From Chersky-267 sp963744115 (GTDB taxonomy: Bacteria > Chloroflexota > Limnocylindria > Limnocylindrales > CSP1-4), in NCBI GenBank assembly GCA_963744115.1, contig CAVUSI010000002.1, positions 62,001 through 126,000 of the forward strand: 64,000 nt of DNA, given 5' to 3'. Shown here piece after piece: positions 50,663 to 59,267 of the stretch. Numbering within the stretch: position 1 is the stretch's first letter; each line of letters starts with the position of its first letter. The notes under the pieces were generated by a model that did no database searches, was not told the origin of the DNA, and saw only the letters and a program-made list of their open reading frames with translations. The position numbers and the translations under genes are program-made.

Positions 50663-52384
50663 CTATGCCTCCTCGACGGCCGCGGAGAGCGCTCGCTCGA
50701 GCGCGGCCAGGCCGGCGTCGGGGTCCGGGCCGAGGTGGATCCGCACGACCGGGAGGTCGTGCGCCCGGAGCACGCTCAGGTCGCCGGCCGCCTGTGCGTC
50801 GATGAGCTGGCCGAAGGTGTACGGCTTGCCGGGGATCGGGCGATCGACAGGATGGTCCGCGGTCAGCTGGAGGAACCAGCCGATCGGCGCGCCGCCCTTG
50901 TGGAGCTGGCCCGTCGAGTGGAGGAAGCGCGGGCCATAGCCGGTGGTCGTCGCCCGACCCGTCCGGTCGCGGAGGACGGCCCGGATCCGGGCGAGCGCGG
51001 CGTCGCGATCGGGCCTCGGTGCGACGTAGGCCTGGAGGGCGGCGTACCCGGTCGGCTTGAGCGACGCGAGCTGGAGCCGCAGCGCCGCAGCAAGGTTCGG
51101 GTCATCGGCCCGGAGCGGCGCCGGGCCGGCCACGCCGGGTTCGATCCCGTGCCCGTGCTCGATCGCCTCGAGGACCGCCCGCGTCCCGGACTTCGCCTCC
51201 TCGACGTTCGGTTGGTCGAACGGGTCGATCCCGAGGACGATCCCGGCGATCGCCGTGGCCACCTCCCAGCGGACGAACTCGCCCGCGATGTCGATCGGGT
51301 CATCGATCGCGATCCGGACGACCGGGTGGCCGGCCGTCTCGAGGGCCGCCATGAGGGCGTCGGCCGAGGTGCCGTCCGAGGCCGGTGCCGGGCCCGCGGA
51401 GTCGGTGAGGGTGAGGCGGACGAAGATCCGATCCGGGCCGTACGCCGCGGCCGGGCCGAGCGGCTCGAGATCCACCGGGACGATCCCGACGCCGTGCTTG
51501 CCGGTGCTCTCGGCGATCAATTGCTCCGCCCAGGACCCGAAGCCGGCGATCTCCGGATCGGCGACGAAGGTGAGCTTGTCGCGGCCGGCGACGGCGTAGG
51601 CGCCCAGGACCAGTCCGAGGTGGACCCCGGGATTCGCGAGCGGATCCTTGGCGTGGCAGCGGTCGAGCATCAGCCGGGCGCTGCCGAGGAGCGGGTCCAG
51701 GTCGACCCCGATGAGGCTGGCCGGCACCAGACCGACATACGTCAGCGCCGAGTAGCGCCCGCCGACGTCGGGCGGATTGATGAAGACCTCGCGCAGCTCG
51801 TCGTGGTGCGGGATGGCCTCGAGGCTCGGGTTCGGGTCGGTGATCGCCACCATGAAGTCGCCGGGGGTCTCCTGGTGGGCGTGGCGCGCGTCGAGCGCGG
51901 CTCGGATCCGGGCCCACGCCTCCGCCTGGAAGGCGAGCGGCTCGGCGGTCGTGCCGGACTTCGACGCGACGATGAACAGCGTCTCGAGCGGGTAGAGGCC
52001 GTCAACGGTGGCCGCCACCGCCGCCGGATCGGTCGAGTCGAGGACACGCAGCTCGACCCAGTCACCGCCGTCGCCGAAGGTCTTCTTGAGGACCTCGGGA
52101 GCGAGGCTGCTGCCACCCATCCCGGCCACGATCGCCGTTCGGAAGCCGGTCTCGCGGATCGCCTCGCCGAAGGCTTCGAGCGTCCCGATCTGCTCCTCGA
52201 AGTGGTTCGGGGCGTCCAGCCAGCCCAGTCGCTGGGCGATCGTCTCCTGGATCTCCGGATCGGACGACCACAGGCTCGGATCGCGCGCCATGAGCCGCTC
52301 CGCCCATCGTTCGCTCCGCGCCCGCTCGACGAGCGTCGCGGGGACCACGGGCTGGTCCGCGGCTGCGTCGGTGGTCTCGGTCAC
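50663..52384 (-). CDS. pgi: Glucose-6-phosphate isomerase
   Basis: A 573-residue isomerase. The sugar-phosphate binding block FIVASKSGTTAEPLAF and VAGMGGSSLAPEVL are typical SIS-fold motifs. A C-terminal block GPRFLHSTGQLHKGGAPIGW is shared with Pgi domains of bifunctional transaldolase/Pgi proteins; no transaldolase domain is present here. The GTG at 52384 overlaps the rpiB stop (GTGA). Confidence 0.88.
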   Translation of the reverse strand: MTETTDAAADQPVVPATLVERARSERWAERLMARDPSLWSSDPEIQETIAQRLGWLDAPNHFEEQIGTLEAFGEAIRETGFRTAIVAGMGGSSLAPEVLKKTFGDGGDWVELRVLDSTDPAAVAATVDGLYPLETLFIVASKSGTTAEPLAFQAEAWARIRAALDARHAHQETPGDFMVAITDPNPSLEAIPHHDELREVFINPPDVGGRYSALTYVGLVPASLIGVDLDPLLGSARLMLDRCHAKDPLANPGVHLGLVLGAYAVAGRDKLTFVADPEIAGFGSWAEQLIAESTGKHGVGIVPVDLEPLGPAAAYGPDRIFVRLTLTDSAGPAPASDGTSADALMAALETAGHPVVRIAIDDPIDIAGEFVRWEVATAIAGIVLGIDPFDQPNVEEAKSGTRAVLEAIEHGHGIEPGVAGPAPLRADDPNLAAALRLQLASLKPTGYAALQAYVAPRPDRDAALARIRAVLRDRTGRATTTGYGPRFLHSTGQLHKGGAPIGWFLQLTADHPVDRPIPGKPYTFGQLIDAQAAGDLSVLRAHDLPVVRIHLGPDPDAGLAALERALSAAVEEA

Positions 52385-52869
52385 GGTCGTACCTCCTGCC
52401 CCGACGGCGTGGCGGCTTCGGCCGCCTCGATCGCGAGGACCTTGTCCAGTCGTCGACGGTGGCGGGGCGCTCCGGTGAACGATGCCCCAAGGAACGCCCG
52501 CACGCACTCGAGCGCCGGCTCCGGGCCGATCACCCGCGCGCCGAGCGTCAGGACGTTCATATCGTCGTGCTCGACTCCCTGGTGAGCCGAATACGTATCG
52601 TGGCAGACCGCCGCACGGACGCCTCGGATCTTGTTGGCGGCCACGGATGCCCCCACTCCCGAGCCGCAGATCAGGACGCCCCGATCGACGGCTCCGTCGC
52701 GGACCGCCCGCCCGACCCGCTCGGCGTAGTCCGGGTAATCGTCGTCGGGGTCCGAGCCGTCGCCGCCGAGGTCGATCAGCTCGCCGGGCAGGTCGGCCGC
52801 GCGAAGACGCGCGAGGAGCGCGTCCTTGAGCTCGGCTCCGGCATGATCGGCGGCGAACCCGACGCGCAT
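52381..52869 (-). CDS. rpiB: Ribose-5-phosphate isomerase B
   Basis: A 162-residue RpiB/LacA family enzyme. The N-terminal MRVGFAADHAGAELK and the active site VLICGSGVGASVAANKIRGVRAA, where Ser replaces the usual Thr or Cys region, are diagnostic, followed by AHQGVEHDDMNVLTLGARVIG. It lies 20 bases after tkt and overlaps pgi. Confidence 0.9.
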   Translation of the reverse strand: MRVGFAADHAGAELKDALLARLRAADLPGELIDLGGDGSDPDDDYPDYAERVGRAVRDGAVDRGVLICGSGVGASVAANKIRGVRAAVCHDTYSAHQGVEHDDMNVLTLGARVIGPEPALECVRAFLGASFTGAPRHRRRLDKVLAIEAAEAATPSGQEVRP

Positions 52870-52889
52870 CGGAGGCTCCGGCCCGGCGG

Positions 52890-55007
52890 TCAGCGTGCCG
52901 GCTCGGCGTCGGCGCCGTGACCCATGGCCGGTCCAGCCAGCCGCAGGCCGACCGGCTGGTGGCCGTGGTCGACGGTCGGGATCCGGCCGCGCAACCCGTC
53001 CCTGACGACGCGTCGCCCCACCTCGGCGACGCGATCCGGCGTGAAACCGAAGTGATCGAAGATCGTCGCTGCCGGGGCGCTCGCCCCGAAGTGGTCGATC
53101 CCGATCAGCGCTCCTTCGTCGCCGGCGTAGCGCTCCCAGCCGAGGGTGACGCCGGACTCGATGGTCAATCGTCGCCGCGCGGCCGTCGGCAGGACCTCGT
53201 GGCGGTAGGCGGCGGGTTGCAGCTCGAACAGCTCCCAGCAGGGGAGTGACACCACCCTGGTCCTGATCCCCTCGGCCGTGAGCGACTCCGCCGCCGCCGC
53301 GGCGAGCGGCAGCTCTGAGCCGGTCGCGATGACGATGAGGTCGATGGCTTCCGGCCCGCCGCTCGACTCCCGCACGATGTAACCGCCGCGGGCGACGCCC
53401 TCCCGGGCTCGGTCGGCCGTCTCCGGCAGCGTCGTGAGCTTCTGGCGGGTGAGCGCCAGCGCGACCGGTCCGTCCGACCGTCCGACGGCGACCGCCCATG
53501 CCGCGGACGTCTCATTGGCGTCCCCGGGCCGGATCAGCCACAGGTTCGGGATCGCCCGGAGGGCGGCGTAGTGCTCGACCGGCTGGTGGGTGGGGCCGTC
53601 CTCGCCCAGCCCGACCGAGTCATGCGTCCAGACGTAGATGACGTGCAGTCCAGACAAGGCGGCCAGCCGGACCGACCCGCGCATGTAGTCGCTGAAGGTC
53701 AGGAACGTCGCCACGTACGGGAGGAACCCGCCGTGGTAGGCGATCCCGTTGGCGATCCCGCCCATGGCATGCTCGCGGACCCCGAAGCGCAGGTTCCGGC
53801 CCGGCTCGTCGGCCTCGAAGTTGGCGGCACCCTTGACGTCGGTCAGGTTCGATTCGGACAGGTCGGCGGCACCGCCGAACAACTCGGGGATCGTCTCGGA
53901 CAGGACCTGGATGGCCGCCTGGCTCGCCTGGCGGGTCGCCAGGTCCTCGCCGACGGCATAGGTCTTCAACCCGGCGGTCGCGCCCGGCCGAAGGTCCCCG
54001 TCAAGGCGGCGGCCGAGCTCGGCGGCCTCGGTCGGGTAGGCCTTCCGATAGCTCGTCATCCGCGCGTTCCACGCCTCGGCCAGGTGCTCGCCGCGCGGGA
54101 TCGCGCGCGAGAACATCGCGGCGGCCTCGTCGGGGACGAAGAAGGTCCGGTCGGGATCCCAGCCGTAGGCCTCCTTGGTGAGCCGGACCTCGTCCTTGCC
54201 GAGCGGCGCCCCGTGCGCCTTCTGGCTGTCCTGCTTGTTCGGCGAGCCGAAGCCGATGTGCGTCCGGACGGCGATCAGGCTTGGCCGCGGGTCGGCCTCG
54301 GCGGCGGTGATCGCGGCGGAGATCGCCTCGAGGTCGTTGCCGTCGTCGACCCGCTGCGTGTGCCAGCCGTAGGCGTCGAACCGCGCGGGGACGTCCTCGC
54401 TGAACGCCATCGCCGTCGGGCCGTCCAGCTGGATGTGGTTGTCGTCGTAGAGCATCGTCAGCTTGCCCAGGCGCAGATGGCCGGCCAGCGACGCCGCCTC
54501 GGCGGCGATCCCTTCCTGGAGGTCGCCGTCCGAGCAGATCGCGAACGTGCGATGGTCGACGACCTCGTGGTCGGGTCGGTTGAACTCGGCGGCGAGACGG
54601 CGCTCCGCGATCGCCATCCCGACCGCGTTCGCGACGCCCTGGCCGAGTGGTCCGGTCGTCGCCTCGAGACCCGGCGTGAGCCCGTACTCGGGGTGCCCGG
54701 GCGTCCGTGAGCCCCACTGACGGAACCGCTGGAGCTCGCTCATCGGCAGCTCGTAGCCCGTCAGGTGGAGCAGCGCGTAGACCAGCATCGATGCGTGGCC
54801 GGCGCTCAACACGAAGCGGTCGCGGTCCGGCCAGTCGGGCCGCGTCGGAGCGTGGCGGAGGTGACGCGTCCACAGCACATAGGCCATCGGGGCCATGCCC
54901 ATCGGGGCGCCCGGGTGACCGGACTCGGCCTGCTGCACACCGTCGATCGCCAGGGTCCGGATCGTATCGATGGCGAGCCGGTCGAGCCGGTCGTCGGTGG
55001 CGGTCAT
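52890..55007 (-). CDS. tkt: Transketolase
   Basis: A 705-residue thiamine-diphosphate enzyme. The N-terminal block ESGHPGAPMGMAPMAYVLW, the ThDP motif CSDGDLQEGIAAEAASLAGH with DDNHIQLDG, and the catalytic region HDSVGLGEDGPTHQPVEH are all present. It is the first gene of the pentose phosphate operon. A TACAAT hexamer at 55058-55053 gives a leader of about 40 bases with GGGAG. Confidence 0.93.
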   Translation of the reverse strand: MTATDDRLDRLAIDTIRTLAIDGVQQAESGHPGAPMGMAPMAYVLWTRHLRHAPTRPDWPDRDRFVLSAGHASMLVYALLHLTGYELPMSELQRFRQWGSRTPGHPEYGLTPGLEATTGPLGQGVANAVGMAIAERRLAAEFNRPDHEVVDHRTFAICSDGDLQEGIAAEAASLAGHLRLGKLTMLYDDNHIQLDGPTAMAFSEDVPARFDAYGWHTQRVDDGNDLEAISAAITAAEADPRPSLIAVRTHIGFGSPNKQDSQKAHGAPLGKDEVRLTKEAYGWDPDRTFFVPDEAAAMFSRAIPRGEHLAEAWNARMTSYRKAYPTEAAELGRRLDGDLRPGATAGLKTYAVGEDLATRQASQAAIQVLSETIPELFGGAADLSESNLTDVKGAANFEADEPGRNLRFGVREHAMGGIANGIAYHGGFLPYVATFLTFSDYMRGSVRLAALSGLHVIYVWTHDSVGLGEDGPTHQPVEHYAALRAIPNLWLIRPGDANETSAAWAVAVGRSDGPVALALTRQKLTTLPETADRAREGVARGGYIVRESSGGPEAIDLIVIATGSELPLAAAAAESLTAEGIRTRVVSLPCWELFELQPAAYRHEVLPTAARRRLTIESGVTLGWERYAGDEGALIGIDHFGASAPAATIFDHFGFTPDRVAEVGRRVVRDGLRGRIPTVDHGHQPVGLRLAGPAMGHGADAEPAR

Positions 55008-55052
55008 CGGTCTGGCGGGCTCCCTGCGTCGTGGGCGCGATCCGGGGATGCC

Positions 55053-55058
55053 ATTGTA
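55053..55058 (-). promoter_or_regulatory. Putative -10 box (TACAAT) of the pentose phosphate operon
   Basis: TACAAT on the minus strand about 45 bases before the tkt ATG. No clear -35 is seen. It would drive the roughly 11.5-kb operon down to the citrate synthase. Confidence 0.55.
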
Positions 55059-55123
55059 TGCCGGGGTCCGGACGCGAGCGCGGAGCGTGGAGCGTGGAGC
55101 CGGGCGACGGACCGCTTGGTCGC

Positions 55124-55129
55124 TATCCT
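55124..55129 (+). promoter_or_regulatory. Putative -10 box (TATCCT) of the PfkB gene
   Basis: TATCCT ends 6 bases before the GTG at 55136; leaderless geometry. Confidence 0.5.
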
Positions 55130-55135
55130 CGAGTC

Positions 55136-56086
55136 GTGCCGACGCTCCGCCGTAGCCGTCCTGCTCCGACCCGGGTCATCGTCCTGGGAGACCTCATGCT
55201 CGATGTGGTTCTCGCGCCGACGCAGCCGCTTCGTCTCGGAACGGATGTCCCGGGCCGGGTGACGATCCACCAGGGTGGCTCGGCGGCGAACACGGCCCGC
55301 TGGCTTGCCTGGCTCGGCACTCGGACGCAGCTCATCTGCGCGGTCGGGCGGGACGCGCCCGGTCGTGCGCTCGTCGCGGCGGTCCGGTCCGACGGCGTGA
55401 CCGTGCGGGCGATCCATCCGGGCACCGCGCGGACCGGGCGGATCGGCGTGGTCGTGACGGCTGCCGGCGAGCGGTCCTTCGTCGCGGATCGGGCCGCCGC
55501 GGATCGGCTCGCCCCGAGCGACATCCGGCCGGGCTGGTTCGGGTCGGTGGATCTCCTCCACCTACCCGTGTACTCGCTCCTCGGCGAGCCGCTCGGGCAG
55601 GCCGGGCGCGCCGCTGTCGCGCTGGCTCGTGCCGCCGGGGCGCTGATCAGCCTGGACCTCGCATCGGTCGGCCCGCTCCTGGCCGATGGGCAGGCCGCCG
55701 CCCGGAGCCGGATCGGCGAGGTCGCCCCGGACCTGCTGCTGGCGACCGCGACCGAGCTCCGGGCGATCACGGGCACCGGGGCGCAGGCCGATGAGCGCGC
55801 GCTCGCGCTGGCCCCGCTCGTGGTCGTCAAGCGCGGCGCCGACGGCGTGAGCGTCCTGGCCCGCGGCGGTTCGCCCGTGCGGTTCGACGTGGCCACCCGG
55901 CCGATCGCGGCGATCGACACCACCGGCGCGGGCGATGCGTTCGATGCCGGGTTCATCGCCGAGTGGCTGGCCTCCCGCGCGGTCGGGCGGTCGCCGTCCG
56001 TCGGCCTTCGTCGAGCCGCGGTCGCCGGCAACCGGATCGCCACGCGTCAGATCTCGGTCCCGCGCCGCGAGCTCCGGCTCGTCTGA
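55136..56086 (+). CDS. PfkB-family carbohydrate kinase (possible pseudouridine kinase)
   Basis: A 316-residue ribokinase-like kinase. VIVLGDLMLDVVL starts the fold, QGGSAANTARWLAWLG is signature 1, and the anion-hole/catalytic motif DTTGAGDAFDAGF lies near residues 261-273. It is followed after 24 bases by psuG. Pseudouridine kinase PsuK is a PfkB member and works with PsuG, so that role is the best guess. The GTG start follows the TATCCT hexamer. Confidence 0.8.
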   Translation: MPTLRRSRPAPTRVIVLGDLMLDVVLAPTQPLRLGTDVPGRVTIHQGGSAANTARWLAWLGTRTQLICAVGRDAPGRALVAAVRSDGVTVRAIHPGTARTGRIGVVVTAAGERSFVADRAAADRLAPSDIRPGWFGSVDLLHLPVYSLLGEPLGQAGRAAVALARAAGALISLDLASVGPLLADGQAAARSRIGEVAPDLLLATATELRAITGTGAQADERALALAPLVVVKRGADGVSVLARGGSPVRFDVATRPIAAIDTTGAGDAFDAGFIAEWLASRAVGRSPSVGLRRAAVAGNRIATRQISVPRRELRLV

Positions 56087-56098
56087 GATCGCGTGCGC

Positions 56099-56104
56099 TA
56101 CGCT
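56099..56104 (+). promoter_or_regulatory. Putative -10 box (TACGCT) of psuG
   Basis: TACGCT ends 6 bases before the ATG at 56111, favouring that start over GTG at 56093. Confidence 0.45.
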
Positions 56105-56110
56105 CCGGCG

Positions 56111-57094
56111 ATGACCGTCGAGGATCGCCTGTCGCCGAGCGCCGAGGTCCGCGCCGCCCTGGCCGCCGGTCGGCCGGTCGTGGCGCTCGAATCGACGCTG
56201 ATCAGCCACGGGCTGCCGTATCCCCAGAACGAGGCAGTGGCACGGGCGTCGGAGGCCGCCGTCCGGGAGTCCGGTGCCGTTCCCGCGACCGTCGCCATCC
56301 GCGACGGCCGCCTGCTCGTCGGCCTGGACGGACCCGATCTCGAGGCGCTGGCGACGGCGCCGGCCGGCTCGGTCCTGAAGGCCGCCCGGCCGAACCTCGC
56401 GGTGGCGCTGGGTCGCCCCGGCTGGGCCGCGACGACCGTGTCGGCGACCATGATCGCCGCCGCAGCCGCCGGGATCCGGGTCTTCGCCACCGGCGGGATC
56501 GGCGGCGTCCATCGTGGCGCGCTTGGCGGCGTGGGCGGCCCGGGTGATGCCGGCGCTGCCGGCGCGCCGGGCCGGCTTGCCTCGCTTGACATCTCGTCTG
56601 ACCTCGACGAGCTGGCCCGCACACGGGTCGCGGTCGTGTGCGCCGGTCCGAAGGCGATCCTCGACCTGCCACTGACCCTCGAGTATCTCGAGACGCGCGG
56701 CGTCCCGGTCGTCGTGGTCGGACAGGATGAGATGCCTGGCTTCTATTCCCGCGCGAGCGGGGTCCGGGCGCCGACCAGCGTCCCTGACGAGGCCGCCGCC
56801 GCGCGCCTCGTAGCAGATCACCTCCAGCTCGACCTGGGCTCCGGCATCCTCGTCTGCGTCCCGGTCCCGGTTGGCGCTGCGATGACCCTCGAGGCGGCCC
56901 GGTCAGCGGTCGATGCGGCCGTCGCCGAGGCGGACGACAACGGCCTCCACGGCCCCGCCCTCACACCCTGGCTGCTTGCCCGGATCGCGGAGCTGACCGG
57001 TGGAGCGAGTCTTCGCGCCAATACCGCGTTGATCGAGAACGACGCCCGGGTCGCCGGTCGACTCGCGGTCGCGCTCGCGAAGGCGGCCGGCTGA
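56111..57094 (+). CDS. psuG: Pseudouridine-5'-phosphate glycosidase
   Basis: A 327-residue PsuG, which splits pseudouridine 5'-phosphate into uracil and ribose 5-phosphate. Diagnostic blocks are VVALESTLISHGLPYPQN, ATVAIRDGRLLVGL, TTVSATMIAAAAAGIRVFAT with GGIGGVHRG, and NTALIENDARVAGRLAVAL. An insert of roughly 18 Gly/Ala-rich residues (ALGGVGGPGDAGAAGAPG) follows GGVHRG, before LDISSDLDELART. The ribose 5-phosphate product would enter the pathway encoded by the neighbouring operon. Confidence 0.9.
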   Translation: MTVEDRLSPSAEVRAALAAGRPVVALESTLISHGLPYPQNEAVARASEAAVRESGAVPATVAIRDGRLLVGLDGPDLEALATAPAGSVLKAARPNLAVALGRPGWAATTVSATMIAAAAAGIRVFATGGIGGVHRGALGGVGGPGDAGAAGAPGRLASLDISSDLDELARTRVAVVCAGPKAILDLPLTLEYLETRGVPVVVVGQDEMPGFYSRASGVRAPTSVPDEAAAARLVADHLQLDLGSGILVCVPVPVGAAMTLEAARSAVDAAVAEADDNGLHGPALTPWLLARIAELTGGASLRANTALIENDARVAGRLAVALAKAAG

Positions 57095-57189
57095 CCATCG
57101 AGCCGGTACGGCAAGGCGCGGATGCCGTCTCCCTGGACCCTGACGCGCGGGCGCCATGACGGCGACTTCTGCCGTACGGTGTTCGATGG
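57095..57189 (+). repeat. Long imperfect inverted repeat between psuG and the ABC operon
   Basis: The left arm at 57095-57113 (CCATCGAGCCGGTACGGCA) and right arm at 57170-57189 (TGCCGTACGGTGTTCGATGG) match over CCATCGA and GTACGGCA with a short mismatched middle. The loop is 56 bases. It may be a terminator, a regulatory RNA fold or the relic of a small element. Confidence 0.6.
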
Positions 57190-57202
57190 GTATCTGCCAT
57201 CG
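57184..57202 (+). promoter_or_regulatory. Candidate operator of the ABC export operon
   Basis: CGATGG (57184-57189) and CCATCG (57197-57202) form a 6-bp inverted repeat with a 7-base spacer, 38 bases upstream of the TAGACT box. It shares its left arm with the larger repeat. Confidence 0.35.
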
Positions 57203-57208
57203 GTATGA

Positions 57209-57224
57209 CCGGAGGCTTCTCCGG
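57209..57224 (+). terminator. Small hairpin with GCTT loop
   Basis: CCGGAG (57209-57214) and CTCCGG (57219-57224) pair around GCTT. It may end the psuG transcript. Confidence 0.4.
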
Positions 57225-57239
57225 GGGCGCTCGTGGTGG

Positions 57240-57245
57240 TAGACT
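57240..57245 (+). promoter_or_regulatory. Putative -10 box (TAGACT) of the ABC operon
   Basis: TAGACT lies 37 bases before the ATG at 57283; the leader carries GGGAG just before the start. Confidence 0.45.
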
Positions 57246-57282
57246 CCGCGTCCCCGAACCGCGTGTTCCGCCCGGGAGTCCC

Positions 57283-58386
57283 ATGTCCGCTCCGATCATG
57301 GCGCCCGCGATCGATGCCCGCGGCATCCGTCGCGTCTACAGCGCCAAGCCCGAGCCGATCACCGCGCTCGACGGCATCGACCTCGAGGTCAGGCCGGGCG
57401 AGTTCTTCGGCCTGCTCGGACCGAACGGCGCCGGCAAGACGACGCTGATCAAGATCCTCACCACGCTCCTCCTCCCGAGCGCCGGGACCGCGCACGTGTT
57501 CGGCTTCGACATCGAGAACGAGACGAAGAAGATCCGTCGGATCATGAACATGGTGTCGGGCGGGGAGCAGTCGGGCTACGGGATCCTGACGGTCCGGGAG
57601 CAGCTCTGGATGTTCGGCCAGTTCTATGGCCTGGGCACGCGTGAGGCGTGGGCCCGGGTCGACGAGCTGATCGAGGCGGTCGGTCTCGGCGAGCAGCGCC
57701 TCCAGCGGGTCAGCGCCCTGTCGACGGGACAACGACAGAAGATGAACTTCGCCCGCGGGCTGCTCAACGACCCGTGGATCCTGTTCCTCGACGAACCGAC
57801 GCTGGGCCTCGACGTCGCGGCCGCACGCCAGGTTCGCGAGCTGGTCACCGGCTGGCAGGCGTCCGTCCCCGGGCGGACCGTCCTGCTGACCACGCACTAC
57901 ATGGCCGAGGCCGACGAGCTGTGCGAGCGGATCGCGATCGTCGACCGGGGCCGGGTCCTGGCCATCGGCAGCCCGGCCGAGCTCAAGCAACGGGTGCAGC
58001 GCGAATCGATCTTCCGGATCGAGCTCGACCGGCTCGACGGGGGCACCGGCGCCCTCGCCCGGGTCCCGGGTGTCGTCAGCGCGACCGCCGCCGCGACGGA
58101 CGGGGCCGCGCCAGGCGGTCGTCAGAGCGTCGAGGTGAACCTCGTCCTCGAGGACGACGGCGCGCTGGGTGGCGTCGTCGGTGCGCTGGCGTCGCTGGGC
58201 GCCCGCATCCTCGCCCTGCGCAAGTCGGAGCCGACCCTCGAGGAGGTCTTCGTCGAGCTGGTCGGGCGCGGGTTCGATGACGAGGAGGCCGACGGCCGCG
58301 GTCGTGGTCGCGGCCGCTCCGGCGGGTCGAACGGTCGGAGCCGTCCGCACGAACCGGGCGAGCCGGACCCGGGAGAGCTGGAGTGA
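57283..58386 (+). CDS. ABC transporter ATP-binding protein (ABC-2 export type)
   Basis: A 367-residue ATPase. Walker A is GLLGPNGAGKTTLIK, the signature is ALSTGQRQKMNFARGLL, Walker B is PWILFLDEPTLGLDV and the H-loop is LLTTHYMAEADELCERI. A C-terminal domain of about 130 residues ends in a hydrophilic Gly/Arg/Pro-rich tail. This is the DrrA/NatA-like group that exports lipids, polysaccharides or drugs. GTGA overlap with the permease gene shows an operon of three transporter genes. Confidence 0.9.
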   Translation: MSAPIMAPAIDARGIRRVYSAKPEPITALDGIDLEVRPGEFFGLLGPNGAGKTTLIKILTTLLLPSAGTAHVFGFDIENETKKIRRIMNMVSGGEQSGYGILTVREQLWMFGQFYGLGTREAWARVDELIEAVGLGEQRLQRVSALSTGQRQKMNFARGLLNDPWILFLDEPTLGLDVAAARQVRELVTGWQASVPGRTVLLTTHYMAEADELCERIAIVDRGRVLAIGSPAELKQRVQRESIFRIELDRLDGGTGALARVPGVVSATAAATDGAAPGGRQSVEVNLVLEDDGALGGVVGALASLGARILALRKSEPTLEEVFVELVGRGFDDEEADGRGRGRGRSGGSNGRSRPHEPGEPDPGELE

Positions 58387-59267
58387 GCGCCGGGCGGTGG
58401 GTCGGGCAGCCGTCGACCGACCCGCGGTCGGCGGCCGATTGGAGTCGTCGGCGGATCGTCACCAACAACCTGCGAAGCGTGCTCGGACGGGCCTATCCGC
58501 GGACCCGAGGCCTGGCCCGCGAGCGTTCGTGGATCCTGTTCGAGATCCTTCTCCCGTTCCTGACGACGTCCGCCTTCGTGTTCGTCTATCGCGCGCTCAA
58601 GGCGCCCCCGGAGTACATCGGGTTCGCCGTCCTCGGTGGGGCGATGGCGGCCTTCTGGCTCAACGTCGTCTGGATGATGGCCGCCCAGCTCTACTGGGAG
58701 CGGGACCAGGGCAACCTCGAGCTCTATTTCGCCGCGCCGATGAGCTTCATGAGCGTCCTGTTCGGGATGGCCCTCGGTGGGATGGTGATGAGCTCGACCC
58801 GGGCTGCGGCGGTCCTGATCATCGCGACCCTCGTCTACGGCGTCGTCTTCTCGGTCGAGCAATGGGGCCTGCTGCTGGCCGTCTTCTTCCTCACCCTGTC
58901 GGCGATGTACGCCCTGGGGATGGTCCTTGCCAGCCTGTTCCTCGCCTGGGGCCGGGAAGCATGGCACCTGAGCCAGCTCATGGAGGAGCCGGTCTACTTC
59001 GTGTCGGGGTTGAGCTTCCCGGTCGCTGCCCTCGGGCGGCTCGGGGTCCTGGCGGTCGCCACCATCCCCCTGGCGACCGGGCTCGATGCGATGCGCCAGC
59101 TCGTCTTCGCCGGGCAGGGGACCACCGAGTCGATCCTGACGCCGGCGGCCGAGGCCGGGTTGCTCGTCGTGATGACCGCGTTCTTCCTGGTCGTCGCCCG
59201 GTTCGCCCTGAGCAACCTTGAACAGCGTGCCAGGCGCGAGGGCCGCCTGACGATGCGCTGGCGATGA
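58383..59267 (+). CDS. ABC-2 type permease, first subunit
   Basis: A 294-residue membrane protein with about six hydrophobic segments and the ABC-2 permease layout, for example FLTTSAFVFVYRALKAPPEY, WMMAAQLYWERDQGNLELYF and LAVATIPLATGLDAMRQLVF. It pairs with the second permease and the ATPase. GTG at 58383 overlaps the ATPase stop, and its own stop overlaps the next start (ATGA). Confidence 0.85.
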   Translation: MSAGRWVGQPSTDPRSAADWSRRRIVTNNLRSVLGRAYPRTRGLARERSWILFEILLPFLTTSAFVFVYRALKAPPEYIGFAVLGGAMAAFWLNVVWMMAAQLYWERDQGNLELYFAAPMSFMSVLFGMALGGMVMSSTRAAAVLIIATLVYGVVFSVEQWGLLLAVFFLTLSAMYALGMVLASLFLAWGREAWHLSQLMEEPVYFVSGLSFPVAALGRLGVLAVATIPLATGLDAMRQLVFAGQGTTESILTPAAEAGLLVVMTAFFLVVARFALSNLEQRARREGRLTMRWR

